Source: JANSWP01 sp041941305
Lineage (GTDB): Bacteria; Bacteroidota; Bacteroidia; Chitinophagales; Saprospiraceae
DNA length: 64,000 nt
Assembly: GCA_041941305.1 (NCBI GenBank)
Contig: JBGTQJ010000017.1
Coordinates: 1 to 64,000, forward strand
Direction of reading: 5' to 3'
The position numbers and the translations under genes were made by a program. Below are positions 35,245 to 44,012 of the stretch, piece by piece (the stretch's first letter is position 1; each line of letters begins with the position of its first letter). A model generated the notes under the pieces. The model was not told where the DNA came from, made no database searches, and worked only from the letters and a program-made list of their open reading frames with translations.

Positions 35245-35266
35245 GGTGCTGGGTGCTGGGTGCTGG
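35245..35266 (+). repeat. Three tandem GGTGCTG units directly after a stop codon
   Basis: The 7-bp word GGTGCTG is repeated three times right after the TGA at 35242-35244. A larger array of a different word starts exactly at the stop codon of the flippase gene (57622). Confidence 0.6.
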
Positions 35267-35332
35267 TAAGATATTCGGTTTGGGGTTCTTGGGCAAAAAA
35301 AAAAGCCCGAAATTACTTTCGAGCATTTTGAC

Positions 35333-35407
35333 AAATCTTACAATTTTTAACCAAAACTTACTAAAGGATTTTTTCCTGCAAAAGCAATGCCAAAAATTGT
35401 AAGATTT
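35333..35407. other. Perfect 16-bp inverted repeat between convergent genes
   Basis: AAATCTTACAATTTTT at 35333-35348 and its exact complement at 35392-35407 enclose 43 bases. It lies between the convergent lipoprotein gene and secDF, near a GGGC-A10-GCCC sequence (35291-35308) that may act as a terminator. Function unknown. Confidence 0.5.
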
Positions 35408-35433
35408 GCTAATATGTAAATAATTGAAAACTA

Positions 35434-35466
35434 GATAGCCGATACATTAAAATTTTATCGGCTATC
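35434..35466 (-). terminator. Hairpin terminator after secDF
   Basis: GATAGCCGAT (35434-35443) pairs with ATCGGCTATC (35457-35466). It lies just 10 bp beyond the secDF stop codon; on the minus strand a short TAGTTTTC run follows, so termination may be moderate. Confidence 0.6.
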
Positions 35467-35475
35467 TTATTTCAA

Positions 35476-38400
35476 TTATTTTGCAGCGCTTGCAGCTCTT
35501 GAGAAAGATCTGCGGCTTTTCTTCGTTTCTTTAGGCTTCAACTCTCCAGTTAAGTCTGACATTATTGGTGTTGCGACAAAAACAGAAGAATAGGTACCTA
35601 CCAAAATTCCAATCACAATTGCAAATGCAAATCCTTTAATACTTCCTCCTCCGAATACGAACAAGAAGGATACCATCAACAAGGTTGTCAAAGAGGTAAT
35701 GATAGTACGGCTTATCGTACTATTGACCGCCATGTTGATAATTTCATGCTTGGATTTACCAGTATAGATATTCATGAACTCCCGAATCCGGTCAAATACC
35801 ACCACTGTATCGTTGATTGAATAACCTATTACTGTCAAAATTGCTGCTATGAATGCCTGGTCTATTTCCATAGTGAAAGGTAGAATACCATGAAAAATTG
35901 CGAATATGCCCAGTACAATCAAAACATCATGGAATAAGGCAGCTACGGCGCCTAAGCTATATTGCCATTTGCTGAATCGGATAAAGATGTACAGGAAGAT
36001 AAGCAATAAAGCAAAAATGGTAGCATAGTATGAACTTTCTTTGATGTCATCAGCAATCGTAGGTCCAACCTTGCTGGAACTGATTACATGTGTTCCGGAA
36101 CCATCAGGATTTTTGAAGGAATCATATAAAACGTTACCTCCGGCAATACTATTAATTCCAGCATGTAATTGAGTCATCACTTGCTCTGCAGCATCTTTTT
36201 CATCGCTATCTACCAAATAGTCAGTAACAACATTGTAGGTATTATCTGTATTAACTGCTTTAACTACTGGTGTTTTGCCATCAAATACACCTGCCAGTGT
36301 TGTACGGATGGTTTCAGCCTCAGGAGCCTCTCCTTCAAATTGGATGTTGTAGGAATAACCACCCTTGAAATCTACCCCTAAATCAAAGCCTTTGGTAAAC
36401 ATCGCAGCCAAGCCAGCTACAATAATTACACTTGAAATGACATAGGCAATTTTGCGTTTTCCCAGCCAATCAATGGTAAGATTTGAGAATGCATTTTTTG
36501 ATGGTCCAGTCCAGAAAGATATTGTTCTTCCCTTGCTTACCCACCAGTCAATCATCAATTTACCAATCAAAACTGCAGTAAATAAGGATGAAAGCACACC
36601 TACTATTAAAACCACTGCAAAGCCTTTGATGGGACCGAGTCCAAAATAGGCAAGAATTATGGCTACTAAAATGGTTGTTACGTTGGCATCGATAATCGCG
36701 GAATAGGAGTTACTAAATCCATCCTGAATTGCCATCAACATACTCTTGCCTTCCCGCAATTCTTCTCGCACCCGTTCATAGATAATAACGTTTGCATCCA
36801 CCGCCATACCAATGGTCAAAATGATACCTGCAATACCTGGCAATGTCAAAACAGTATTCAAAGAAGCTAAAGCACCAAAAATGAAAAATAAATTCATAAA
36901 AAGTGCAATGATGGAAACGATTCCAGCACCTCCATAATAGAAAACCATGAATAAAATTACCAATGCAAAACCAACGATCATCGCAGTTAAACTGGTTCTG
37001 ATATTATCTGCCCCTAGAGAAGGTCCAACTAAAGATTCCTGGATGATCTGAATGGTTGCTGGCAATTTTCCAATTTGGAGAATGCTCGCAAGGTCTTCAG
37101 CTTCCTGAACCGAGAACTGACCTGTAATCGATGAACGACCATTTAAGATTGGAGACTGCACCCTGGGAGCAGATACCACCTCATCATCCAAAACAATTGC
37201 AATTTCTCTGTTGGCATCATTGTAGGCTTCCTGAGTCATTCGACCCCAAATTTGAGCTCCTTTTTGTTTGAAGTTCAAACTCACCTGCATCTCTCCTGTA
37301 GTCGGGTCAGGATCTGCACTTGCATCTTTTACCAAATCACCTTCTAGCGGCGCATTGTCCTTACCTCTTTCTTTTTTGATGGCATACAAATGGTAATATT
37401 CGGCAGTAGACTCTTCTCCATCAGCGTTAGTGGTAGCTTCGGGATTTCTACTCCAAAGCAATTTGCAGTCTTCTGGAAGCAATCCTTCAACTCCTGGATC
37501 TGCTAAAAGCTCATTAATAGCTTTTCTATTGTTAGCCAAAGCCTGTCCCATTACTGCTCTTCCCAAAGCACCCTGTGCATTGAGATCCAACAAATCAAAT
37601 AATGGCCCTTTTTCCAGCTGATTGTCAGCGTAAACCGTATCATACTGGTATCCCGTAATATTGGAACTATCGATATTTCCCAATTCATCTAATGCATATT
37701 GAGCAACAGAATCAATACTGAGTATTTCATTTACCTCAGTAGTATCGCCAGTCTTTATTTGTCTTAGCTTTTCATTAATGTCAAACAAGGCCTGAATGAT
37801 GCTTGGATTCTGGTCATCCATTTGATAAACATTCCAAAACTCCAACTTAGCAGCAGCCTGCAGGAAATTTCTGGCACGTTCTGGATTATCAATTCCAGGT
37901 AACTCAACAACAATCAAGTCTCTGGCAGCATCCAAAGAAACATTTGGTTGTGCAACTCCTAATTTATCGATACGTTTTTTCAGTAGTTCAAAAGTTCGAT
38001 TTACGGTAGCATCTGCTTGCTCTCGAATCACTCTCACAACTTCTCCATCGCTGGTTTCTGCATTAACTTCATCTCCAAGGGTCTGTGCCCGACGGAAGAT
38101 GGATTCCAAAGTTTTTCCATTAGAAACTTCTGCCCAGGCATCACCAAACAAACTCACATAATCGGTTTGAGCATTTTTAAGGTTTTGAGAGGCTAGGTCT
38201 AACGCTTCTTTAAAGGTAGGATCTTTGCTATCATTTGCGAGGGCACGAATAAACTCCCTCAAATCTACTTGTAATACAACGGACATACCTCCTTTAAGGT
38301 CTAGTCCTAAGGCTAATTGTTGTCCCTTCAACTCCTGATAAGTGTAATTTTTCAGAAGTGGAATTTTAAATACTACTTCGTGGTTCATCGAATCTAAATA

Positions 38401-38583
38401 ATCCGATCGCTTGCTGTTGTAACAAGCTTTTAAAGTGTCTCCCTCTAGCCCTGAGCATGCATTATTGGCGTAGTCATCTGCAGCTGCTTCCACTTTTTGG
38501 GTCGGAAGATTGAACAGAAACTGAACCAATGTTACCAGGGTCATCACTACCAGGAAGAACTTAATTACTCCTTTACCTTGCAT
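35476..38583 (-). CDS. secDF: Protein translocase subunit SecDF (one-piece fusion)
   Basis: SecDF pulls exported proteins through SecYEG using the proton gradient. At 1035 residues this is the fused SecD-SecF form usual in Bacteroidota. SecD motifs: ALGLDLKGGMSVVLQVD in the first periplasmic region, VELPGIDNPERARN, and the membrane motif GMAVDANVIIYERVREELREG. SecF motifs: GFDLGVDFKGGYSYNIQFEG and GYSINDTVVVFDRIREF. Twelve membrane spans are expected. An insertion of roughly 100 residues lies in the SecD periplasmic part. It is monocistronic, with a likely -7 box at 38753-38760 and a hairpin 10 bp after the stop. Confidence 0.95.
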   Translation of the reverse strand: MQGKGVIKFFLVVMTLVTLVQFLFNLPTQKVEAAADDYANNACSGLEGDTLKACYNSKRSDYLDSMNHEVVFKIPLLKNYTYQELKGQQLALGLDLKGGMSVVLQVDLREFIRALANDSKDPTFKEALDLASQNLKNAQTDYVSLFGDAWAEVSNGKTLESIFRRAQTLGDEVNAETSDGEVVRVIREQADATVNRTFELLKKRIDKLGVAQPNVSLDAARDLIVVELPGIDNPERARNFLQAAAKLEFWNVYQMDDQNPSIIQALFDINEKLRQIKTGDTTEVNEILSIDSVAQYALDELGNIDSSNITGYQYDTVYADNQLEKGPLFDLLDLNAQGALGRAVMGQALANNRKAINELLADPGVEGLLPEDCKLLWSRNPEATTNADGEESTAEYYHLYAIKKERGKDNAPLEGDLVKDASADPDPTTGEMQVSLNFKQKGAQIWGRMTQEAYNDANREIAIVLDDEVVSAPRVQSPILNGRSSITGQFSVQEAEDLASILQIGKLPATIQIIQESLVGPSLGADNIRTSLTAMIVGFALVILFMVFYYGGAGIVSIIALFMNLFFIFGALASLNTVLTLPGIAGIILTIGMAVDANVIIYERVREELREGKSMLMAIQDGFSNSYSAIIDANVTTILVAIILAYFGLGPIKGFAVVLIVGVLSSLFTAVLIGKLMIDWWVSKGRTISFWTGPSKNAFSNLTIDWLGKRKIAYVISSVIIVAGLAAMFTKGFDLGVDFKGGYSYNIQFEGEAPEAETIRTTLAGVFDGKTPVVKAVNTDNTYNVVTDYLVDSDEKDAAEQVMTQLHAGINSIAGGNVLYDSFKNPDGSGTHVISSSKVGPTIADDIKESSYYATIFALLLIFLYIFIRFSKWQYSLGAVAALFHDVLIVLGIFAIFHGILPFTMEIDQAFIAAILTVIGYSINDTVVVFDRIREFMNIYTGKSKHEIINMAVNSTISRTIITSLTTLLMVSFLFVFGGGSIKGFAFAIVIGILVGTYSSVFVATPIMSDLTGELKPKETKKSRRSFSRAASAAK

Positions 38584-38752
38584 GATAACAAAGATTTAAA
38601 TGTGAAAAAATAAATAATAAAGCGTTAGAAAAAATAACATCAAACTAAAAAATCTTCAAAAAAGTTAAGCGTTAAAAATTCACATGATTCTTATAACTTA
38701 TTGAAAATCAATTAATTCGATATTTTTATTTATACCTTTAAAAAAAACTTCG

Positions 38753-38760
38753 CAAATATA
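38753..38760 (-). promoter_or_regulatory. Candidate -7 box for secDF
   Basis: On the minus strand TATATTTG matches TAnnTTTG exactly and would give a leader of about 165 nt. No TTG is found at 17-23 bases upstream. The rest of the 454-bp gap 38584-39037 shows only AT-rich DNA and the kbp promoter candidate. Confidence 0.35.
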
Positions 38761-38953
38761 GGCTTTTTACTCAAAAATGAACTTTTTGTTTCGATTAATG
38801 TCCACTTTTGCAAAACCAGTATTCTATAATTATTCCAATATTACTTTTTTCATCAAATATTCTATAAGGATTGTGACTTTATGGGAGTTTTCAAGTCGCA
38901 TTTATGTATCATTTGTGGGATAATACTTTTTACAACAATCAAACTATTCTTCC

Positions 38954-38961
38954 TACATTTG
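38954..38961 (+). promoter_or_regulatory. Candidate -7 box for the Kbp-like gene
   Basis: TACATTTG matches TAnnTTTG, about 75 bp upstream of the start codon at 39038. The -33 region lacks a clear TTG. Confidence 0.35.
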
Positions 38962-39037
38962 CCATCTAAACACCAAATCATATTTATGTAATTGGTGCAT
39001 ATCATTTAATTTTTATAACAAAATCAAATAAACTTCT

Positions 39038-39514
39038 ATGGGACTATTTTCTTTTTTGAAAAAAGCTGGAGCATCCCTTGCGGGGAAAAGCAGTAGACCT
39101 GTTACTGCCGATTCTCCAGAACCAGTAGATGCTGGCTTATCAGACGCTGAAAAAGTAAGCATGTTAAAAGCTATTATTGAAAGCCATGGTATGTCTTACG
39201 AAACACTTGACCTGAGTGTTACAGGTGACAAAGTTACTGTTGGTGGAAATGTAAAGAGCCACGAAGAGCGTGAGAAGATCATTTTAGCTCTTGGAAATGT
39301 TTCCGGTATTGCTTGTGTGGACGACCAAATGAATGTGACGGCACCACCTTCACAATTTTATGAAGTAAAAAGAGGGGACACACTTTCAAAAATTGCAAAA
39401 GAATTTTATGGCAATGCAATGAAATATCCTGTGATTTTTGAGGCTAACAAGCCTATGCTAAAAGATCCTGACAAAATTTACCCAGGCCAAATGCTAAGAA
39501 TTCCACCCCAATAA
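39038..39514 (+). CDS. kbp: Kbp-like BON-LysM protein
   Basis: The 158-residue protein has the plan of E. coli Kbp (YgaU), a cytoplasmic K+-binding protein: a short N-terminus that also starts MGLF-F, a BON domain (about 40-98; VTGDKVTVGGNVKSHEEREK), and a C-terminal LysM domain (about 105-156; YEVKRGDTLSKIAKEFYG, ANKPMLKDPDKIYPGQMLRI). There is no signal peptide, which agrees with a cytoplasmic location despite the LysM domain. A hairpin terminator follows at 39550. It is alone in its transcription unit. Confidence 0.85.
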   Translation: MGLFSFLKKAGASLAGKSSRPVTADSPEPVDAGLSDAEKVSMLKAIIESHGMSYETLDLSVTGDKVTVGGNVKSHEEREKIILALGNVSGIACVDDQMNVTAPPSQFYEVKRGDTLSKIAKEFYGNAMKYPVIFEANKPMLKDPDKIYPGQMLRIPPQ

Positions 39515-39549
39515 GAGTATGTCTAAAAAGGGAGCATAATTAAGTGCAG

Positions 39550-39590
39550 AGACCTAACAGCATACTAAATGTTGTTAGGTCTTTTTATTT
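39550..39590 (+). terminator. Intrinsic terminator after the Kbp-like gene
   Basis: AGACCTAACA (39550-39559) pairs with TGTTAGGTCT (39573-39582), followed by CTTTTTATTTT. It overlaps the 3' end of the convergent dehydrogenase gene (stop at 39585). Confidence 0.85.
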
Positions 39591-40544
39591 TGGGTTGACT
39601 ACATTTCTAGGTTGCCCCTTCTGAAACGCTTTTATATTTAATACGATTTCAGATAGCAACCTTTGTCTGGATTCTTTGGCAGCCCAGGCCTGATGGGGTG
39701 TAATCATACAATTTTTGGTGCCAATCAGTATATTACCATTGATGGGGGGTTCAGCCGAAATAACATCTAATCCTGCTCCAGCAATTATGCCCTGTTCTAA
39801 AGCGTAATGCAAATCTTTTTCTACGACCAATCCCCCTCTTCCGGTATTTATTAAAATGGATGAAGACTTCATCGACCTTAAATTGTCAAGATTTACGATT
39901 CCTTCATTTTCAGAAGTTAAGGGAGCATGCAAGCTTAGAATATCACTTTCAGCGAACAATTCAATTAAAGAGACAAACTTAACACCCTTTTTTGCATCTC
40001 GTTTTGGGTGTTTATGATGGGAAATAATATTCATCCCAAACGCTAAAGCGATTTCTCCCACCTTTTGCCCTATTTTTCCAAAACCATAAATTCCCATAGT
40101 CTTTCCTGCCAATTCAAAATTGGAATTTAATTGATAGGACCAGTCTTTTGAATTTTTCCATCCATCATTGTTTACATCCTGGGCGTGATTTTCAACTTGA
40201 TGGTTTAATGCAAGTACCAGGGCAAATACATGCTGAGCAACCGAGTTTGTACTATACCCAACTACATTACACACTGGAATCCCTCTTTTCCTGGCTGCTA
40301 CAATATCGATCACATTAAAGCCTGTTGCTGCCACACAGATACATTTCAGTTTAGGTAATTGGAGTAAAACTTCCTCAGAAAAGATCACTTTATTCGTGAT
40401 TACAATATCTGCATTTTGGCATCTGTCGATAATATGCTGAGGCATCGTTCTTTTATAAATATTTACTTCTCCCAGGCGGGTTAGTTCATCCCAGCTCAGA
40501 TCTCCAGGATTAATTGTATTCGCGTCTAAAAAAACAATTTTCAT
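39585..40544 (-). CDS. D-2-hydroxyacid dehydrogenase (glycerate dehydrogenase/hydroxypyruvate reductase-like)
   Basis: This NAD(P)-dependent enzyme interconverts a 2-oxoacid and a D-2-hydroxyacid. In 319 residues it has the dinucleotide-binding motif GIYGFGKIGQKVG, the motif LHAPLTSENEGIV, the catalytic Arg region in LINTGRGGLVVEKDL, the Glu region in LDVISAEPP and the catalytic His in TPHQAWAAKESR. The GFN-x-D-x-x-A-A motif (ATGFNVIDIVAA) is typical of glycerate dehydrogenase-type members. Substrate is inferred only. It is divergent from the acyltransferase gene. Confidence 0.85.
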   Translation of the reverse strand: MKIVFLDANTINPGDLSWDELTRLGEVNIYKRTMPQHIIDRCQNADIVITNKVIFSEEVLLQLPKLKCICVAATGFNVIDIVAARKRGIPVCNVVGYSTNSVAQHVFALVLALNHQVENHAQDVNNDGWKNSKDWSYQLNSNFELAGKTMGIYGFGKIGQKVGEIALAFGMNIISHHKHPKRDAKKGVKFVSLIELFAESDILSLHAPLTSENEGIVNLDNLRSMKSSSILINTGRGGLVVEKDLHYALEQGIIAGAGLDVISAEPPINGNILIGTKNCMITPHQAWAAKESRQRLLSEIVLNIKAFQKGQPRNVVNPK

Positions 40545-40647
40545 ATCGGAATAATATTTATCTGACTCTTTTCTGAAAAATATAAAAATGAATTGCTCAA
40601 ACAGCTTCTATTTTTTTTACAACTTTGCCTTTGAACAAAAACGATTC

Positions 40648-41379
40648 ATGGGTCTATTCAGAAAAACTTGGGCATTATACGGAATTCTACTTTTCTTTCT
40701 TTTGTGGATAATCTTTAGCCCGTTCTATCTAATTGGATTTCTTTTCTTTCCTCGTCCATGGTACAAATACATCATTTGGTTCAGTCACCATATTTATACG
40801 CGTATTTTCTTTTTTCTTACACTCATCCGCATAAAAGTGCAGGGCAAAGAAAAACTAAACCCCAAAGAAACTTATATCATAGTTAGCAATCACCGTTCTT
40901 CTATCGATTTTATGATCAACGCTTTTGCATTTCCTGGTGTTTACAAGTTTTTGGCAAAAAAGGAATTAGTTAAAGTGCCTCTATTTGGATTTATTGTAAA
41001 AAGACTTTGCGTTTTGGTAGATAGAAAAGACCCGAGCTCGAGAACAAAAAGCATTCAATATTTAAAAAGGACCATGGATGAGGGTTATTCTGTTTTTTTA
41101 TATCCAGAAGGAACCCGCAACCGTACAGGTAAATTATTGGGAAACTTCCACAAAGGGGCTTTTAGAATTGCAATTGAAACCCAAAGGCCTATCGCCATTC
41201 AGACCTTGAAAAATATAGAAAAGGTAAGTGCAGCCGCTGAATCTGTAGATTTGTCACCAGGAGGTATTCAAGTCATTTGGTCTGAGCCTATTTCAACCAA
41301 GGGTTTGACTCAAAAAGAATTACCAGGATTGGTTAACCAGGTGAGGGAGGTAATTGAAGGAAATTTAAAGGAGCCTTAG
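40648..41379 (+). CDS. plsC: 1-acyl-sn-glycerol-3-phosphate acyltransferase (PlsC family)
   Basis: The enzyme adds the second acyl chain in phospholipid synthesis, at the inner membrane. The 243-residue protein starts with hydrophobic segments (WALYGILLFFLLWIIFSPF) and carries the HX4D active-site motif NHRSSID near residue 80, FLAKKEL, RKDPSSR, and the glycerophosphate motif YPEGTRNRTG near 150. The ATG at 40648 is preferred to the in-frame ATG at 40588 because the conserved protein begins there and the extra 20 residues look like leader DNA. Paralogues may acylate other lipids. It is monocistronic. Confidence 0.9.
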   Translation: MGLFRKTWALYGILLFFLLWIIFSPFYLIGFLFFPRPWYKYIIWFSHHIYTRIFFFLTLIRIKVQGKEKLNPKETYIIVSNHRSSIDFMINAFAFPGVYKFLAKKELVKVPLFGFIVKRLCVLVDRKDPSSRTKSIQYLKRTMDEGYSVFLYPEGTRNRTGKLLGNFHKGAFRIAIETQRPIAIQTLKNIEKVSAAAESVDLSPGGIQVIWSEPISTKGLTQKELPGLVNQVREVIEGNLKEP

Positions 41380-41447
41380 GGTGGATTTAAATTGTTCCAG
41401 GTGGTTCCAATTCGTTCAAAATGGTTTGTAGTGGTGCGAATTAGTAT

Positions 41448-42743
41448 CTAGCTTTTTTTCGATAGCTCTGTTATTGCTTTTACTAGTCTGTCCAAATCTT
41501 CAATTCGAGTATAAACGTTGGGTGTTATTCTGACACCGTTGATATTTTCCCATTTGATGGGAACAGTATGGATTTTATAATCCTGAAACAAAAAGTGTCC
41601 AACATCTCCAGGATTCTTTCCATCTACTTTCAATAGCGCAATTGCACAACCAAATTCAGGTTTTTGGGAAGTTCCGATACTAATATTTGGTAAATCTTTT
41701 ACTTTATCTGTCCAGTATGATTTCAGATAATGCAACCTTTTTTCCTTCCTGCTTGCTCCAATCATTTGATGAAAATTAATAGCTTGCCCTATGGCTTGTT
41801 CGATAGCAAAGGACCTGGTACCTAAATTTTCAAACTTTCTGATGTCTTCATCTTCTGGATTAGGTGCTGCAAATAGAGGGTAAATGTTTTTGATTTTTTC
41901 TTTTCTCACATATAAAAGACCACTACCAAATGGAGCACATAGCCATTTATGGAGGCTGGTTCCAAAATAATCACATTCCAAATCCGGAATTTTATAATCG
42001 AGATGTGCAAAGGAATGTGCAGCATCAACTAAAACTTCAATGCCTCTTTTTCTTGCTTCTCTGGCAATTTCTTTCACCGGCAAAATTTGCCCCATCCAAT
42101 TGATGATATGTGTAATTTGAACTACTTTGGTTTTTGAAGAAAAAGCGTCCACAAATTTATTGACAATCAGTTCTTTATCTTCAATAGGAAAATCAAAATC
42201 AATCCATTTCAAAACAATTCCATCTCGATGCGCTCTTTGTTTCCAGGCATTGATCATGTTTGGATAATCCTGCTTGGTCAACACCACCTCATCCCCTTTT
42301 TGTAATCTCAGACCAAAAATAATGGTTTCCAATGCTTCTGAGGAATTCCTATTAATTGCCAGCTCTTCATGAGAACATCCTGCCAATTCTGCCAATTTCA
42401 TCCTAAGGGGCTCCCTACCCATATCCAAAGTCCGCCACATATAGTAGGAAGGAGCTTCATTACTCAGCCGATTGTATCGTTCCACTGCCTCCTGAACAAC
42501 CTTTGGTTGAGGGCAGACACCTCCGTTATTAAGATTGATAATATTGGTTGAAACTGTGTAGGCTTGTTGAACATAATACCAAAAATCCTCATCAGGAACT
42601 GAGTTTTCAACTGGTAGGTTTTTAGTGGATTCCACAGCTTTTAGAAAAGATTGACCTTGAAGTGTATTGTAAAAAGGTGCTATTGTTGCTGCGCCAGCTA
42701 CACCCGCCAATTTTCTAACAAAATTCCTTCTGTTAACAGACAT
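41448..42743 (-). CDS. Exported class V aminotransferase-fold enzyme (isopenicillin N epimerase-like)
   Basis: This is a PLP-dependent enzyme of aminotransferase class V. The 431 residues start with a twin-arginine signal (NRRNFVRKLAGVAGAATIAP), so it is exported folded, with cofactor. The PLP lysine is in TSLHKWLCAPFGSG near residue 258, and the Asp that holds the pyridine nitrogen is in VDAAHSFAH. ELAINRNSSEALETIIFG fits the phosphate-binding region. Family members include isopenicillin N epimerases and cysteine desulfurase relatives; the actual substrate is not known. The oxidoreductase gene upstream on the same strand is 132 bp away. Confidence 0.8.
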   Translation of the reverse strand: MSVNRRNFVRKLAGVAGAATIAPFYNTLQGQSFLKAVESTKNLPVENSVPDEDFWYYVQQAYTVSTNIINLNNGGVCPQPKVVQEAVERYNRLSNEAPSYYMWRTLDMGREPLRMKLAELAGCSHEELAINRNSSEALETIIFGLRLQKGDEVVLTKQDYPNMINAWKQRAHRDGIVLKWIDFDFPIEDKELIVNKFVDAFSSKTKVVQITHIINWMGQILPVKEIAREARKRGIEVLVDAAHSFAHLDYKIPDLECDYFGTSLHKWLCAPFGSGLLYVRKEKIKNIYPLFAAPNPEDEDIRKFENLGTRSFAIEQAIGQAINFHQMIGASRKEKRLHYLKSYWTDKVKDLPNISIGTSQKPEFGCAIALLKVDGKNPGDVGHFLFQDYKIHTVPIKWENINGVRITPNVYTRIEDLDRLVKAITELSKKS

Positions 42744-42875
42744 TTTATTTAGTTTTTATAAGCGGTTAGTTAAAAATTATACATCAAGTTCCTTTTCTAA
42801 GAGCACACAAACTACACAATGGTATTGGAATTCAAAAGAATAGAAAACATTAATATGCTTAATGAGCCAAATTGA

Positions 42876-43952
42876 TTACGTCAATTGAACTGTTTTCCCT
42901 GTTCTAAATGATTCGTCTGCGGCTAAAACAATTCTTAAACTATTGACAGCATCTCTCAAATGATCGCTCAAATCTAAATCATTCTTAATTGCATTTAATA
43001 GAAATTTCTGTTCCAATTCACACAATTCATCATGATCAGGTTCATCAGAGGTGTCAAAAAGTTCATCCTGCTTTTCAAAAATACCGTTTTCATTAAGTGT
43101 TCCATGATGTAATTTCAAACACCCAGTGTTGGTATGTTCGTCGATGTTGTCTGAATCATGTGATTTATCAACTATACTAACGGAGCCCTTAGGACCAACT
43201 ACATCTTTTATAAAAAATGCAGTTTCGCTCATCATTGGTCCCCACCCAGCTTCATACCACCCAACAGACCCATCATCGAAAGTCACTTGTAAATGACCAT
43301 AATTGTACATATCAGCTGCAATCTCATTGGAAAGTCTGGCTCCAATCCCACTGACTCTGATGGGATTTGCGTTCGTCATCATACACATAATATCAACATA
43401 ATGTACCCCACAATCGACGATAGGAGACATAGATTTCATCAATTGCTTATGAGAATGCCAATTTTGACCAGAGCTTTGTTGGTTTAAATTCATTCTCATC
43501 ACCAAAGGTTTGCCCAAAGTTCGAGCCAGGTCAATAAACTTGGACCAGGCAGGGTGTACTCTTAAAATGTATCCTATTACTAATTTCCTATCCAATGAAT
43601 TGGCTAATTCTACAATTTCTTGGGCCTCAGAAATAGTTGTGGCAATTGGTTTTTCCAAAAAAACATGTGCTCCAGCTCTCAAGCTTTTTTTGGCATATTC
43701 TGCATGTGTATCTGGATAAGTATTAATAGAAACAACATCTGGTTGAGTGACCTTCAATGCCTGTTCAAAACTTTCATATTCAGGTAATCCGCCTAATTCA
43801 TTTGAAAGGCGTTTTCTGGAAGATTCACCACGGCTGACCAAACCAACAATTTCAAAATCATTCAATTTGTGATATGCACGGGCGTGGGAGGTTCCCATAT
43901 TTCCACAGCCAACAACCAGAGTTTTTAGTTTTGTCATAAGATTTAAGCTCAT
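42876..43952 (-). CDS. Gfo/Idh/MocA-family NAD(P)-dependent oxidoreductase
   Basis: These enzymes oxidise or reduce sugars, inositols or related compounds. The 358 residues show the N-terminal Rossmann motif VVGCGNMGTSHARAYHKL and the family signature EKPIATT with the catalytic Lys, followed by the C-terminal beta-sheet domain (VDCGVHYVDIMCMM contains the usual active-site His). Start is ambiguous between 43952 and 43937 (MTKLKTLVVG); the -7 box at 43966-43973 allows both. It is divergent from the amine oxidase gene, with facing promoters. Substrate unknown. Confidence 0.85.
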   Translation of the reverse strand: MSLNLMTKLKTLVVGCGNMGTSHARAYHKLNDFEIVGLVSRGESSRKRLSNELGGLPEYESFEQALKVTQPDVVSINTYPDTHAEYAKKSLRAGAHVFLEKPIATTISEAQEIVELANSLDRKLVIGYILRVHPAWSKFIDLARTLGKPLVMRMNLNQQSSGQNWHSHKQLMKSMSPIVDCGVHYVDIMCMMTNANPIRVSGIGARLSNEIAADMYNYGHLQVTFDDGSVGWYEAGWGPMMSETAFFIKDVVGPKGSVSIVDKSHDSDNIDEHTNTGCLKLHHGTLNENGIFEKQDELFDTSDEPDHDELCELEQKFLLNAIKNDLDLSDHLRDAVNSLRIVLAADESFRTGKTVQLT

Positions 43953-43965
43953 TTTTGATTTTCCC

Positions 43966-43997
43966 CAAAGGTAGGAAAAGCAGAAATTCTATCTTTG
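43966..43997. promoter_or_regulatory. Facing -7 boxes for the divergent oxidoreductase and amine oxidase genes
   Basis: On the minus strand TACCTTTG (43973-43966) serves the oxidoreductase; on the plus strand TATCTTTG (43990-43997) serves the amine oxidase. Both match TAnnTTTG exactly and are 16 bp apart, so polymerase cannot occupy both at once. The plus box covers the upstream TTG codon at 43995, which therefore cannot be the start; the ATG at 44013 is. Confidence 0.55.
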
Positions 43998-44012
43998 GAA
44001 AAATTATTTTCA

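Noticed and set aside
41380..41447. Degenerate repeats of GGTGG/TTCCA-like words between plsC and the aminotransferase gene
   Set aside because: Too short and irregular to call a repeat element.
43995..44012. TTG at 43995 as the start of the amine oxidase
   Set aside because: The codon lies within an exact -7 promoter box; the ATG at 44013 starts directly on the FAD-binding motif.
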